Shown in pieces: positions 27,211-38,918 of a stretch of DNA of 64,000 bases. Location of the stretch: positions 19,356,501 to 19,420,500 of the forward strand of contig NC_079882.1 of assembly GCF_029227915.1 (NCBI RefSeq), written 5' to 3'. The position numbers and the translations under genes are program-made. Source of the DNA: Hydractinia symbiolongicarpus. Lineage: Eukaryota > Cnidaria > Hydrozoa > Anthoathecata > Hydractiniidae. Under the pieces are notes generated by a model. It searched no databases and was not told the DNA's origin. It was given only the letters and a program-made list of their open reading frames with translations. The stretch's first letter is position 1. Each line of letters starts with the position of its first letter.

Positions 27211-29717
27211 ATGGGCAGTTTTTTTAAAACTAACTGCCGCAACGAATGGTCTGACCACTACTGTGATTTGGGAAATATTTGTGCTCTGTTTTCAAAAATT
27301 ATTGGATTTACTGCTATTCTTCCACAAATTTACCAAATATGGAATTACCAATCTGTTGATGCACTTCATGTATTGTGGCCCACTGCATTAGTAACAGCAG
27401 CCATATCAAATGCATTCTTTATCTTTGCCACTGAAGACAGGTCATTTTTTAAGATAACGGCCATTTACAACCCTATTTTATACATGATATTTGTTATTGA
27501 GTTTTGGATATTCACCAACAAAAATGCTCAACGGAAGATGTCATATGCTGCTATGTGTATTATTTTATGGGCTAGTTTGTTGACGATTGAACTAACTGTA
27601 AACTCTCTTAATGGACCAAAACAATTGGAATGGATAAGTGTGGTGATATATTCTGTCAAAGTACTTCCACAAGTAAGTTGATCTTTTTAACAACATCTTA
27701 AACATTTTTCCACATTCTTCAGTTGAAAATTGCAGGCTACTTGTGTAACCTGCATGCAATAAAGATATTTGTAATGGTAAAAACAAATAAAAACACAGAC
27801 GTTAAAATTAGCAGAAGCTTTTCTGTTTATGTAACCATTCTCATTGCATAAAATTTTACAAGTTGAATTGTAAAATTTCATGCATTGAGAATGGTTATAT
27901 AAACCAAAAAGCTTCTGCTAATCTTAACTTCGATGTTTTAATTTGTCCTTACTATTACCTTATGGAAAATGTTGATAATAAATATATTTGTGATGAATTT
28001 CATGATATGAATTAACTACTTTTTGTACAATCATAGATGATTTTAAATATCCAGTTAAGGACAACTTTTGGACAGTCAACAATGTCGGTGTTCTTGTATT
28101 GTTTGGTATCATCATTTGCATTTACATCAGCATATTTACTGCAAGTTGATTTAAAGTACCGTATAATGCATTATCTATCATCGTCACTTGCATATATCAA
28201 TGCTATTCAGGTACCTTGAATTTTTCTCAAAGAAATTGTTTAAAAAAGTATATAATTATTAAAAATATTTAAAATTTTAAAAATTTATTTCTTTTAAAAA
28301 TTTAATTAAGGTGGGTTTCCACTTTAAAAAAAATGGTCGAATTGATTTACATAAAAATGTAGAAAGCCAACCAAACTTTTTCATTTGATTAACATTGTTC
28401 GATTTGACCAATTTTTTTAAATTGGAAACCTATCTACATAGAAATTAAAACTTCCATGGCATGTTGAAACAAGCTCCTTATTCATGCTGGGGTATAGGTT
28501 GTGAGTGTAGTACCCCAATAACTTGCATTGCATTTTAAGTCATAAAACTTAGTACAAATGATGTCTGTCACATGGCAACTAAAAATCATGCTTCAAATGA
28601 TAAGTGGCAGCAATATTTTTTGCTAACGTCAGCATGATTTTGAGATTTTGGCTTGGTTTAGCTTCCTAAAATATTTTTGGTTCTGTTTTAATAATTATTA
28701 GAAAAAAAAATTTTTTCAACTGAAATAGCATTTTACTAGTTTTTGCCTAATTTAAGGCTTTTTGAGACACCAAAGTAACCAAAATATTATTCAAAATCAA
28801 ATTACTATTGAATTTATGTTCGTCTTTGCTTATTTACAGCTCTTAGTTACATAAATTATGAGATGCTAAATTGGCTAAAATCAACTAGCAATGGAAATAT
28901 CAAAGTTTTAGTGTAAAAAAAGGGCGTAAGAGGGTATGTCTAAAAAATAAAACAACGCCAACAGGCGTAATGGGTTTGGAAAGTATTTTAGATACTATAT
29001 AAATATAAAAGTTAATAATTTCAGTACATCATATAATTCATACATCATGTTGTTTAAAAACAATAGAACAATGTCTTTCAAAAATGGTGTGTTTTTTGTA
29101 TGTCTGATCCAAAGTGATAAAACACAGCTACTAGGAGCCGTTTATGGTTCTGATTTTATTGACAAAAGTATGCTTGGTAGGGTATTTCCCCCCTCCTTTC
29201 CCAAGTATTACTAGGGTTAAGCTAAGTCTTTTCTCTATAGGTTATTTGGTATCCAAGACCTGTAGTCAAGAAACATCAACAGATCAGATATGGCACAATC
29301 ATTGACTCACAGGACTATTCTGTCCCTCCTGAAGAGAGAATAACCGTTGTTGAAGAGACAACAGAAGAAATAGTTCCAATTACACCTGCATTTACAGAAA
29401 TGGAACTGTCAAAGCTTAGCTCCTCGTATGGTTCTTCTTTGGGAAGGAGTCAAACTATTAACGTTTTGGGTTATTTTCAAAGACTAAAAGAAAAATCTTG
29501 GTGGCAGCTGTTATTTTTGCTTTTTTTACTTTCTGGATTAGTGCTCTTTACTGTTGGACTCAGTATAACTGTAAACACGTTTTGGACTGTGTTTGGACCA
29601 GTCTCCATGTTTGGGTTGCTGTTTATTACTTCTCTTTATAGAGATTACAAGGAAGGATCCTTAAGTTTTTACTGCCTTACCGAGTTACGGTACAAAATTT
29701 ATGGTGAATCCTTGTGA
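27211..29717 (+). CDS. PQ-loop repeat membrane protein (SLC66/MPDU1-like)
   Basis: Three coding exons (27211-27672, 28037-28210, 29241-29717) give 370 residues. Two PQ-loop repeats, the mark of the SLC66/cystinosin/MPDU1 fold of seven-helix lysosomal or ER transporters, are visible: GFTAILPQIYQIWNYQSVDA around residues 32-51, and VKVLPQMILNIQLRTTFGQS across the exon 1/2 junction (PQ at 153-154). Exon 3 adds a hydrophilic linker rich in Glu/Thr and two more hydrophobic segments (LLFLLFLLSGLVLFTVGLS; VFGPVSMFGLLFI). The C-terminal extension is long for MPDU1, and I cannot assign the protein to one SLC66 member. Substrate unknown. The start at 27211 follows a splice acceptor at 27176-27177, so a 5' UTR exon or trans-splicing is likely. 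Confidence 0.8.
27784..27946. repeat. MITE-like palindrome in an intron
   Basis: Arms of about 78 nt (attagcagaagctttt, taaccattctcattgcat and aaattttacaa, then their inverted partners) flank a central loop of only a few bases, making a nearly complete foldback of about 163 bp. It sits in the first coding intron of the PQ-loop gene. The shape fits a foldback miniature element. Confidence 0.8.
28309..28436. repeat. MITE with about 36-bp inverted ends in an intron
   Basis: The left end aggtgggtttccactttaaa is mirrored on the right by attggaaacctatct preceded by gaccaattttttt. The element of about 127 bp lies in the second coding intron of the PQ-loop gene and has no coding capacity. Confidence 0.7.
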
Positions 29718-31446
29718 AAGAGCTCTGTATTGTATTTCCATAAGATGGCCATCACCAACTATTGCTGTTAAACTATGTTGGGACTGAAATAGAAATAATT
29801 TAAGAATTTATTTATTTAACATCTCTTTGGTAGGCAAATTAAATAATATAATTTTCTATGTGCAGTTTGTGTTTATGTTACTAGTTTGTTGTTTTCTGTG
29901 GCACCATTTGTTACATAATTTTCATATAATGTTTTATATTTTTAATTTATGCAATGTGCAATACTGTACACCACATTTTCATTGCTTAAATCTCTTATTT
30001 TTTACATATGACTATAAAATTTATTTACCTGCTCAAAACAAAACAAAATGTATATATACTTTTCTCCGAAAGTCGTATATATTGGCTTTACTTTAACTAC
30101 TCTCTAATTTCAGTAAAAAAAATTTATATTCAAATAATTTGAAACTTACACTGTACCTTTAATTTTTGAGGGGGTCATTGTACATAATGTATAAACATAC
30201 AATCTGAAAGTGCATGAAAATTATTTGTGAGGATTCCCACCATTTCAATATAAAACGTAAGTAAATACGAAGGTGTGTTAAGCACATAAAATTCAAAATT
30301 TATCTTACAACTGACGTAAATGCATCTTGAAATACAACAGACTTGCCTAAAGTAAACACCAATAACCGAAAACTGAGTTAAAAAAGTTTAAACCCTGATT
30401 AACATTTTTGAGAAAAACAAAAATTTTATGTTAAACCATGTATCTATTGAATATGAACTATGAACTCTTTTCCTATTTCGAAACTCTCATTCTCGTTTCA
30501 ATAATCTATGTGCTGAGAAAGTAACAACTGAATTTTTCTCCATAAACTTGCTTCTAGATAGAGGTTAACCCAAATTACAAGGACTTTTCTTCTGTGTGGT
30601 AGAGTTATTCTAGTAAAAATGTTAGGGAAATGTTACATATATAGTGTTATAAATGTATTGAAAAATTTGACCATCACAAAATTTAGCATTTTCTGCCACT
30701 TTAGTGTTATGATTTTTGTAGTTTATGTAGTTGTAAAACAATACAGTATAGTATATAATGTTCAATGCTTGTGAATTTAAATTCCATTATATTTTTTGTT
30801 TAGTTTTTTTAGATCTTTTTTTAAGATATATTTTCAAATAAAATGAATTTCTTGAGAATTTCTTATGTGTATAAAATACAGTTTGAATTTAGTATTAAAT
30901 AGTTATGTTTTATTTTTATAAGCAACTGAGCCAAGACTTGGGTTCTAAATTAAAATTAAGCAGGTCAACCACACAAGCGAGACAGTACAACAATAACAAA
31001 TTTGCTTAACTTTTTTTCAGTATACCTATTTATCGTTCAGGGAAATAACAAACTAAAGCTTAGTTCCCATTAAAATCCGTATTGTGCAATAGTTGTAGAG
31101 ATAGAAAAAATTATTTCTCCACAACATTTGTTGTGTTAATTTATTTTTATTTTTGTAAGCGTGAAAGTTTGTATCTTTGTATATATTATAGTAGGTTCTG
31201 TTTACACACAAAACTGACATTGTAATTTTGAAAATCGATTTCTTATTATAAGTTTCCTGTTTTCTGTGACACAGCAAGTTTAGTCCAGTTAGTGACTAAC
31301 CCCTGAATGGCTGAATTATATTTCACAAAACGGAAAATTTTGATGCATAGTAAAATTTCTGCTCTTTGTCATTAAGTTTTGGTTAACTTACGTTTTTTAC
31401 AATCATAATACTGTATGCTTTTTTATATACATCGCTAGTAGAAAGT
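29718..31446. other. 3' UTR and intergenic AT-rich spacer
   Basis: This is the 3' UTR of the PQ-loop gene followed by very AT-rich sequence without recognisable coding potential, up to the start of the thioredoxin-like gene. No repeats of note were seen. Confidence 0.5.
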
Positions 31447-34400
31447 ATGAAAGAAAATCTATCCAGATTACTGTTCGTGCTGTTGACCTTTCTTCTGCAC
31501 ACATTGTGTGATGAGGATGGTTTGGTTGTTCTAAATGACGACAACTTTGAGCATCTAACACAAGCTGCAACTGGAGCAACAACAGGTGATTGGTTGGTTT
31601 TCATGTAAGTTTTCAACAATCTGTGTTGCACATAAAGTGTTTCAATATTTTGTGTTTTCTTTTATTGTCTTCCAGATATTGAGATTTTTTTGCACGATTT
31701 TTCTTTCAGATCCCTTTTTTCTATAATCTTAAAAAGCAATGCAAATATTTTGGGTCGAAAAAGAAGGTTTATCATTTTTGTTGTGTGGGAGAACTTTTGT
31801 GTTGTGAGAACTTTTTGCTGAACATTTTTTTTCCAAATGTAATTTTTATTTCAGGGTAAAGAGTGGAAAATGCAAAGAATGTGAGCACATTGAGCAAGAA
31901 TTAAAAACAGTAGCTGTAGAGTAAGTTGTATTGTTTCATTTGAAGTAGTAAATACTTATAATGAAATTTATAGCCAACCACTAACAATTTTGTATTTTGA
32001 TAGTTTCAAGAAAAGCTGTTAACAACCAAGCATTTGTGTTGGTGGGGCTAAATTACATGCCTGTACTTTCTACGTGTCTTATTTGTGACATATCTGTGAG
32101 CAAATTTTTCCCAAAAAAACAAGTGGATACGGACACACGTATTTTAGCAGACTTTTTTGGTGGCAAATTGTTTTGAGAATACACTTTTTATTCTTCAATA
32201 TTTTTATGGATAGCTGATCTATGCAGCCATACTCACCGTTTTTGTTTTTTTTTTATTTACAAAAAAATTGAAGTAAGAATTTCAATCCCAGTCAGCTATT
32301 TTTGATTTAGCTTTGAAATACGTGCAGGTAATTGTATTGGGTTTTGAAATCTGAATGTGTCCTTTAAGGCAATGTTAATGTCAAAACTATATTCTTCAGA
32401 TTTAGAAATCGATTGAATGTTGCTAAATTAGATCCTGAAAATTCAAGATGTAAGTCTCAAAGTTTTTTTTTGTTTGGGATTTTATTATTGATCTAAGATA
32501 CAAATGATTTGTTTTAGTGACGTTAAGAAGATTTAAGATTCAAAAGAAACCCACGATTTTGTTGTAGGTTTTATATATTTTATATTTTTTATGTAATTCA
32601 AGGAAGTTCTCTCTAATCATGCTACTAATCTCTATTAACATGACAATAATTGCTCGCTACTTTCATCTTTATCAAATAAGACTGCTGCTTGCTTGAGAGG
32701 ATTACCCTTTAATGTTAAACTATAAACAATATTCCTTGAAGATATTTATACCATTGGAAAATTAAAAATTTTTAGGATTTTATTCTAAAACGAACATAAT
32801 GTTTCCACAAAATATAAAAAACAGTAATAAGGTAAATTAACGAACATACATAAGGGAAAGGGTTAAAATTAAGTGCAATTCAAAAGTAAGTAATTTTAGC
32901 CTGCTCCTAAATAGCCTTCCCAACACACTTAGCGCTCTAAAAGTCTCTCCTATTTCCACTGTCCCCTAAAATTTACTGAAAAATTTTCCCAAAATTTCCT
33001 AACCTTTATAATTGGTTTTGAATGGTTTATCCATAGGAAAAGTCATTTAAATATTTTTGTTCTGTAGCTTTAGCCAGCAGAACTTTAAAATGGGCTTGTG
33101 TGTTTTTTATGAGACTAGTGAGTGAGTCTCCCGACCGGTAACAGCCTAGTGCAGCGATATTTTTTAACGAATACATTATTTAGGTATTAGTATTTTTGAG
33201 GCCTGGTTTGTTTCTCCAAAAGCCAGTAATGTTATTATTTATTTTTGCTAACTTTTATCTAAAGTTTTTTTATACAGTTATAAAGTTTTTTATTTGTTTT
33301 GAAATCCAGCTAACTATCCACTAAAAGAACTGACTTTTCAAAGTTACTTAAACACACAGCCTCTTATACAATGTGATACATGCAATAATCAGTTATAACG
33401 CTTCGGAATTATTAGTTTTTACCAGATACTTGAAATTTGTCATTCGACAAAAAAGAGTGGCCACAAAGTGTTTTTGGTTTTGATTGCAACAAAAACATAG
33501 GCTCACACAATCATGTTTCTACGGATTTCAAAAAGCTGGACGGGGCATATCACTGCCACTATAGGTGTAAAAATCCTCCGGTTTTAGGGAAGAAACTTGG
33601 TATACTTTGGCTAAGCAAACTGACGTATTGGAGCATTATAATATAGATGTTTTAAGGTTAATCATAGCTATCCCTAACCGAGATATATTAACCAAATTAA
33701 CCAGCACATTTGTTTTTGTTTTGTTTACATCTTCCGTTATTATGTTATTGCGTGTAGCTTCCGTCTTGGTTATCAATGGAGATACACCAAACGTATATCA
33801 TCTCAAGACATAAGCAGATTTGTTAGTGAAGGATACACTAGAGAAAATGCATACCCAGTGGCGAAACAATTGGACAGATTGTAAGTGCTTTCCAGTTTTA
33901 TTAGATCGAAAGAACTTGGACATCTATTGCTTCATGCCGTTGTCGAACCTTATAAAATTAATTTTCGCGAGAACTCATATTTTGCAAGAATTATATTTCG
34001 CGAATTTCTCAAAAAAAAAGAAGTTGATCTTTTTTAAGGACTTATGCAGAAATCATAAAAGAAAGACTACTGAAGTTCGAATTAACAACATATAATAATG
34101 TATGCAATTCTACGTACATTAAAAGAAAAACATTAGTGTAAAGTATTTTTAAAACATGAAAACATCCAGCGAGTGTTCTTCATCCTCGCGGACTTTGTTA
34201 CATTACTTCCTTGTCTGACATACATACTGGTTTGCGGTCTGTAGTCGTCTTGAAGTCGTCTTGAAGTCGTCTTGAAGTCGTCTTGAAGTCGTCTTGAAGT
34301 CGTCTTGAAGTCGTCTTGAAGTCGTCTGAAATTGAAGGACAGCACGAAGCCTTCCTTATGCAATCTTTTTTCACGACCGCAGCTTATACTCTGGTATGAA

Positions 34401-35051
34401 ACACATTATTAGTTAAATCGAAACGAAAAATAAGAGAAAAACTTGTTAGTTCAGATTACATTCAATTTATATAAAAATCGCCTCGTCAAGAATTTGCGAC
34501 GTGAATGAAGAATTTTTGTTAATACGACGTGAATTAGAAAGATCTAATGATTGCCAAACGAATGAGCTACGACTTTACCCCAATGTATCAGAACATGCAT
34601 TATAAAATGGATTATAAACTTTTTTTAGCGATGTATGGCAAGAAGATTACGTGAAGGAAATGAAGGTAAAGATATTTCTGCTTTAATTTTTTTTCTCGAC
34701 CATTACCACTAATTAAATTTGACATGTTTGACTTAATGTTTTTAAAAAACAAAATTGTGCAGGAACTTGTCACAAAATTGGATGAAGATTTTTTTTAGTG
34801 CTAGTCTGTTAGCTCAGAACTATTTGACTTATTTGCTATTCTGGCGTCGTAAATGCGAAATCTGACGCGTTCATTTAAATCCAGCTAGCGTTCAATTTTT
34901 TTAGGCTGCATGGAAAGCACGTCGTCTACCAGAACGTAGCGCCTTGCTTGTCACTCTGGCTGGCTTGGTTGTTGGTCTTGTTTTGTTAAGCTGTATGCTA
35001 CCGTCCAAAACAAAGCAGACAGAAGATAAAATTAAGAAAAAACGAAGATAA
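31447..35051 (+). CDS. TMX-like ER membrane thioredoxin with CKEC active site
   Basis: Seven exons (31447-31604, 31855-31920, 32400-32449, 32518-32563, 33758-33880, 34629-34665, 34905-35051) join in frame into 208 residues. Order: signal peptide (about 1-20, LLFVLLTFLLHTL), thioredoxin fold beginning VVLNDDNFEHL, active-site motif C59-K-E-C62, a strand NVAKLDPENS, the conserved proline segment KKPTILFFRLG, a single transmembrane helix (SALLVTLAGLVVGLVLLSCM) and a basic tail KKKRR, which fits ER retention of a type I protein. TMX proteins are thiol-disulfide oxidoreductases of the ER; the usual motifs are CxxC forms such as CGHC or CPAC, and CKEC is unusual. The fold is short compared with classical thioredoxins. 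Exon 4 uses the donor gtaggt after TT; the next GT would put a stop in frame. The start follows an acceptor-like AG by 6-9 nt. Confidence 0.8.
33955..34015. repeat. Copy of the cgaaatt-type dispersed repeat
   Basis: attttcgcgagaa and atatttcgcgaattt lie close together in the long intron of the TMX-like gene. The word use matches the segments near 300-480 and 24055-24180. Confidence 0.4.
34244..34330. repeat. 11-bp tandem repeat (gtcgtcttgaa) x about 7.9
   Basis: Seven identical copies of gtcgtcttgaa are followed by a truncated copy (gtcgtctgaa). The array lies in an intron of the TMX-like gene. On the minus strand it would read as a repetitive Arg/Asp/Leu/Lys/Thr peptide, but nothing supports translation. 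Confidence 0.95.
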
Positions 35052-35555
35052 ATATACTCTATATATATAATATGTAGCAGCGTCTTATTGTTTGTATTTT
35101 TATCATCTTAAAAAATTTGAAGTATTGGCTACATTTGAATGTGTGTTTTTAGTTTGAAGCTAACGGGAGATTTTTTCGCCGTTTGATTTTTTCTCTAAAT
35201 TTTGGCATTGTGTCTTATGGTCATTGCAAGTTATGGATTCGATAATTCCAATCGTTTGTTTAAATGCATATTCCAGTAAACAAAACTAAACAGCCAGTGA
35301 TTGGTTGCTAATGGGGCTGAAATGCTAGGATTCTGAACATTCTACATTTGCGAATCACTTTGGTTTAGTTTTGGGAGATAAAGCAGCGATATTTTGAAGG
35401 CAAACCGTAAAACAAAGAAAGAGAAAATAAACAAGGAAAATATTTATAATTTGACAAAACAGAAAATTACTAAAATACACAAAACTAAGAAAATTTTTAA
35501 AAACTAAGGCTATTATGCATAACAATCCGCACAATTAAATTTATATGAACATTTC
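35052..35555. other. 3' UTR and spacer
   Basis: 3' end of the TMX-like gene, then AT-rich sequence up to the THAP element. No coding potential was seen. Confidence 0.5.
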
Positions 35556-36580
35556 AATACACCTTTCCCGAATTTAAAATATCGATTACATCATGGGCAT
35601 GAAAACGAGGCACTTCTTAGTAAACTTTGTAAACATTAAAAATACAACTGGTGAGTGTGATACTTTTATGCGTTGTGAATGATCTTTTATTGTGTATTTT
35701 TCTAAAGGATTGCTGGTTTTTCTTAACGAAACTACTTTTAATGTATTTAAAAACATACTTGTCTTGTAAAAGAAGAATATGTATTTGTGATGGCGAGTAG
35801 CAATCAGAAAAGTCAGCAAGAAATTTATCATAATTTAATCTATCCAGGTATATCGACCTCTCGACCTGGTAACTTTTGTTGCGTAACGTTATGCAAACGT
35901 TTTACTCTTAATAAACCCAGAGTTAAACAGGCATTGGAATGTTTTCATTTCCATCGGATCCAAGTTTGAGAAAACAATGGGTAAGTATCATTTCAAGATA
36001 TCGTAGAAGGGGAGGTGTGATGTGTTCACAGTAAACAAGAACACAAAAGTATGCGAAGTCCACTTTGAAGTACACTGTGTAAAATTAGGTTTTGGTTGTG
36101 AACGGAAAACATTAATCAATGGCTCTGTGCCAAATATATTTACGTTCAAACAAATACAATACAAAAAAGGAAAAGTCCGAAGAAAGAGCCCTTCCAGTAG
36201 TAGTCAAAACAGATTCTGAAAGCACATATGAAAGTTTTTCATCTGATTCTGCTGAGATCACTGAAGAACAACCTGGTTTTTTCACTCCTGATGAATTAGA
36301 AACTATCAAAACTGAGAATTCAATGTTAAAAGAAAAACTAATTGATGATACTTTTTCTTTTATCGTGAACGTTGGCATTCCCTCCATGTTTTCCCTCACG
36401 CTTTTTCTTGAGTTTCATCGTAGACTAAATCTATATTTTCCTCAATTATTTTAAGCAAAATATCTCTCATAGTATTGTCTTCCTCCATGTTTATATGAAC
36501 GCGAATAATGTTTACCAAGATTTGCCTCGTTTTCATGCACGCAATATTTTACAAAATATAAATTCGGGAAAGGTGTATTA
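35556..36580 (+). mobile_element. Short THAP-domain DNA transposon with inverted ends
   Basis: The left end aatacacctttcccgaattt (35556 on) and the right end aaattcgggaaaggtgtatt (ending at 36579-36580) are exact inverted copies. A second inverted block, catgaaaacgaggc versus gcctcgttttcatg, lies just inside. The element is about 1.0 kb and encloses a broken THAP ORF. THAP DNA-binding domains are typical of P-element and IS4EU/Harbinger-related transposases. Only the N-terminal part of a transposase is present, so this is a non-autonomous or deleted copy. The target-site duplication is not resolved. Confidence 0.85.
35790..36454 (+). pseudogene. Frameshifted THAP-domain transposase fragment
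   Basis: THAP (C2CH zinc-finger) blocks occur in different frames: FCCVTLCKRF (about 35870), FPSDPSLRKQWVSIISRYRR (about 35945-36006, next frame), KVCEVHFE (about 36047-36072) and GSVPNIFTF (about 36120). At least two frameshifts separate them. Downstream, an acidic linker and a short coiled coil (ETIKTENSMLKEKL) are followed by DDTFSFIVNVGIPS, which resembles the start of a DDE_Tnp_4-type transposase. The remainder of the catalytic domain is missing. No full product can be made from this copy. Confidence 0.75.
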
Positions 36581-38918
36581 AAACGTGAGGGTGTATTACC
36601 TCAACGAGCGAAAATAAAAGTAAATTTTCGTGTTCTGTTACATGGATGTAAAGCAACAGGCTGTGTATAGTTTTTTTTAAAAAAGGTATAAAAATGTAAG
36701 CGCACGCCAAACTAAACGCAGTTAGCTAGCTAGCTTTTTATCCTTTGTGATATCCAGCTAATGCAATTTCATTATGGCTCTAGCTAGCTAGATACATACT
36801 GAATGTTAGGAACCGGCTGTAAAGCAAGTATATTAGTCCGCGAAATATCCGAAACTTAGATAGCTAGCCAAGTGGAATATTTGAATATATACGTTGCTTT
36901 AAATTATTTTCGAAGATTTCATGGAAAGGAGACGACATTCGATATCATTGGCTTATAAAAACTTTATTCATGCAAGGTTGTTTTGGAGTATATCCGGGCC
37001 TGGTTAAATCAACCTATTTCAATATATTGGTAACCATTTGACCTAAGCAAACCAAATCCTGCACAATGTTAAAACAGGTTTGTTTTTATCTATTTACCAA
37101 AATGAGAACCTTTTTTTTCACCCTAAACAAAGGATTCAATATGGCGGATATCGCAAAACAAAACCCACCTAAAAGTTCTCGATGGGTAATTTTTCTTTTT
37201 TTAAAAATTTTTGTTTTATTTGGATACATTAACAAGAAACAAGTGAGTACATGTGAGAGGTATGCAAGCTAAAAGTGCATAGCAAGTCCAAAGTGAAAAT
37301 CGTACTTTTCGCTAAAAATAAAATTTATACAACTTCAGTGGAAATTGAAATAATGACTTGAAACTTGGTGGTGGCATGTTTTTAAACCAGTTTAATAAAA
37401 TTGACTGAAAGAATTTCTACCATTATCATAATTACTGATTTTTTTATTTTAGCCTTTTTCGTGGACGCTGATAAAGGATTTTTGACAGTGTCAATTTTGA
37501 CAAAAGTACATGCGTAAAAAACAGTAAAAGCAATTCTCATGATTGAAATATTTGCTATATTAGGAACGTGCGAAACCAAAATTTTACGAAATATCAGTCG
37601 CAATTTCACAAAAGCCACTCGGTAATGTATCATCTCGGACACACCTTAAAGGAGAACTAACGATTGCTATCAATTTCTACTTAAAATGTTTATTAAAGTG
37701 TGAATATAAACTTTTTATAATTGTGAGTTTTGATTCTCGAAATATTAAGGTGAAAATAGTGTCGATGAGGACTTTCTGTTCGGTAAATTACCAACTTGTG
37801 TGACGTAAATGAACAAAGCGAGGGGATGCTAAACGGATAAACTGTTTCCTGTGATCTTTTGCAGAATAAAAAAATGTTTTACTTTTATAAATATACTTTT
37901 AGACATGAGTTATTATATTATATTGAAAAAATAAGTATTATGTTTTACTTAAGTTTAAAGATTAACTTAAAACTTCGTATGATACCTTTTAGACCTGTGT
38001 GACAAATGTAGCCTAAAAAATTCCATTAGAAACATAGTTTCCGACTTCCTGAATTTAACTATTTTCAAAGACGCCGATATGATCGCACTTTCAATTAAAT
38101 TAAGTTGTTATGATCATTTGGTAAAAAAAATGTCAGGATACATATTTTTCTTTGAAAAAATAAATTAAAAAATTAGCAAAAAATATAGCTAATATATTAA
38201 ATGTTTTTTGCTAGTATCACCAGCTCGGCAAGAAAGTCAACATTTTTCATTTACATGATAACACTTAGTTTTTATGACTTTAGCCTAGGGAAGTGTTAAC
38301 AGATTGTCTTTTTCCCAATCTTTTTGTCCGCCAATTTAAAGAGAACAAAGTTTACATTCTGTAGAGCAAAACAATTCTTCAAGTTTTAAACACACTAAAA
38401 ATCTCAAAACTTTATGCAGCACTATTTCAGTTGTTTAATTGAAATGTTTGTGAAGAAATTTATTTTTACAACAAAAAAAATGTATTAAAAATGAGTATAG
38501 GTAGGTTATGGTAGATGTGCAAACACAAGCCGCCAGTGACGTTGTTAAACTGAAGTGTTGAGTTTTAAAACCAAGTGTGTTTTCTTGTTTATTGATTTGA
38601 ACACTCCTTCTAACAATATTAGGCTATTCTCAAATTTTTCATAGAAAAAACTCTTGCTTTTGATAAATATTTCGAGCTTATCTATTTGTAGTTTTGTTTA
38701 CATTTGAACAAAACTTGTGTAAATATTTTACTTTAAAGCACAACACAGCTGATCAAAACCTACCATGCTTTCTGTATACTGTGCTTTGTAAAAACAAGTT
38801 ACATTTTGAGAATGATTGATCGTTCACTTCGCATGGGTGAATCTGTAGGACGCACTATATATAACTGTTTTCTTTTTTATTTCCTACTGTGAAAAAAAAA
38901 ACTGTTGTGACAGGCGCA
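36581..38918. other. Spacer upstream of DNAJC22
   Basis: AT-rich sequence with gctagctagc words near 36722-36735 and 36780-36791. A short ATG-initiated segment at 37140-37184 (MADIAKQNPPKSSRW) ends at a GT donor-like site and could be an orphan first exon, but no partner exon was found. Nothing else is supportable. Confidence 0.4.
38912..38913 (+). promoter_or_regulatory. Acceptor-like AG just before the DNAJC22 start
   Basis: gttgtgacag ends 5 nt before the ATG at 38919. It could be the 3' splice site of a 5' UTR intron or a spliced-leader acceptor. The preceding tract is poly-A rather than pyrimidine-rich, so it is a weak site. Confidence 0.3.
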
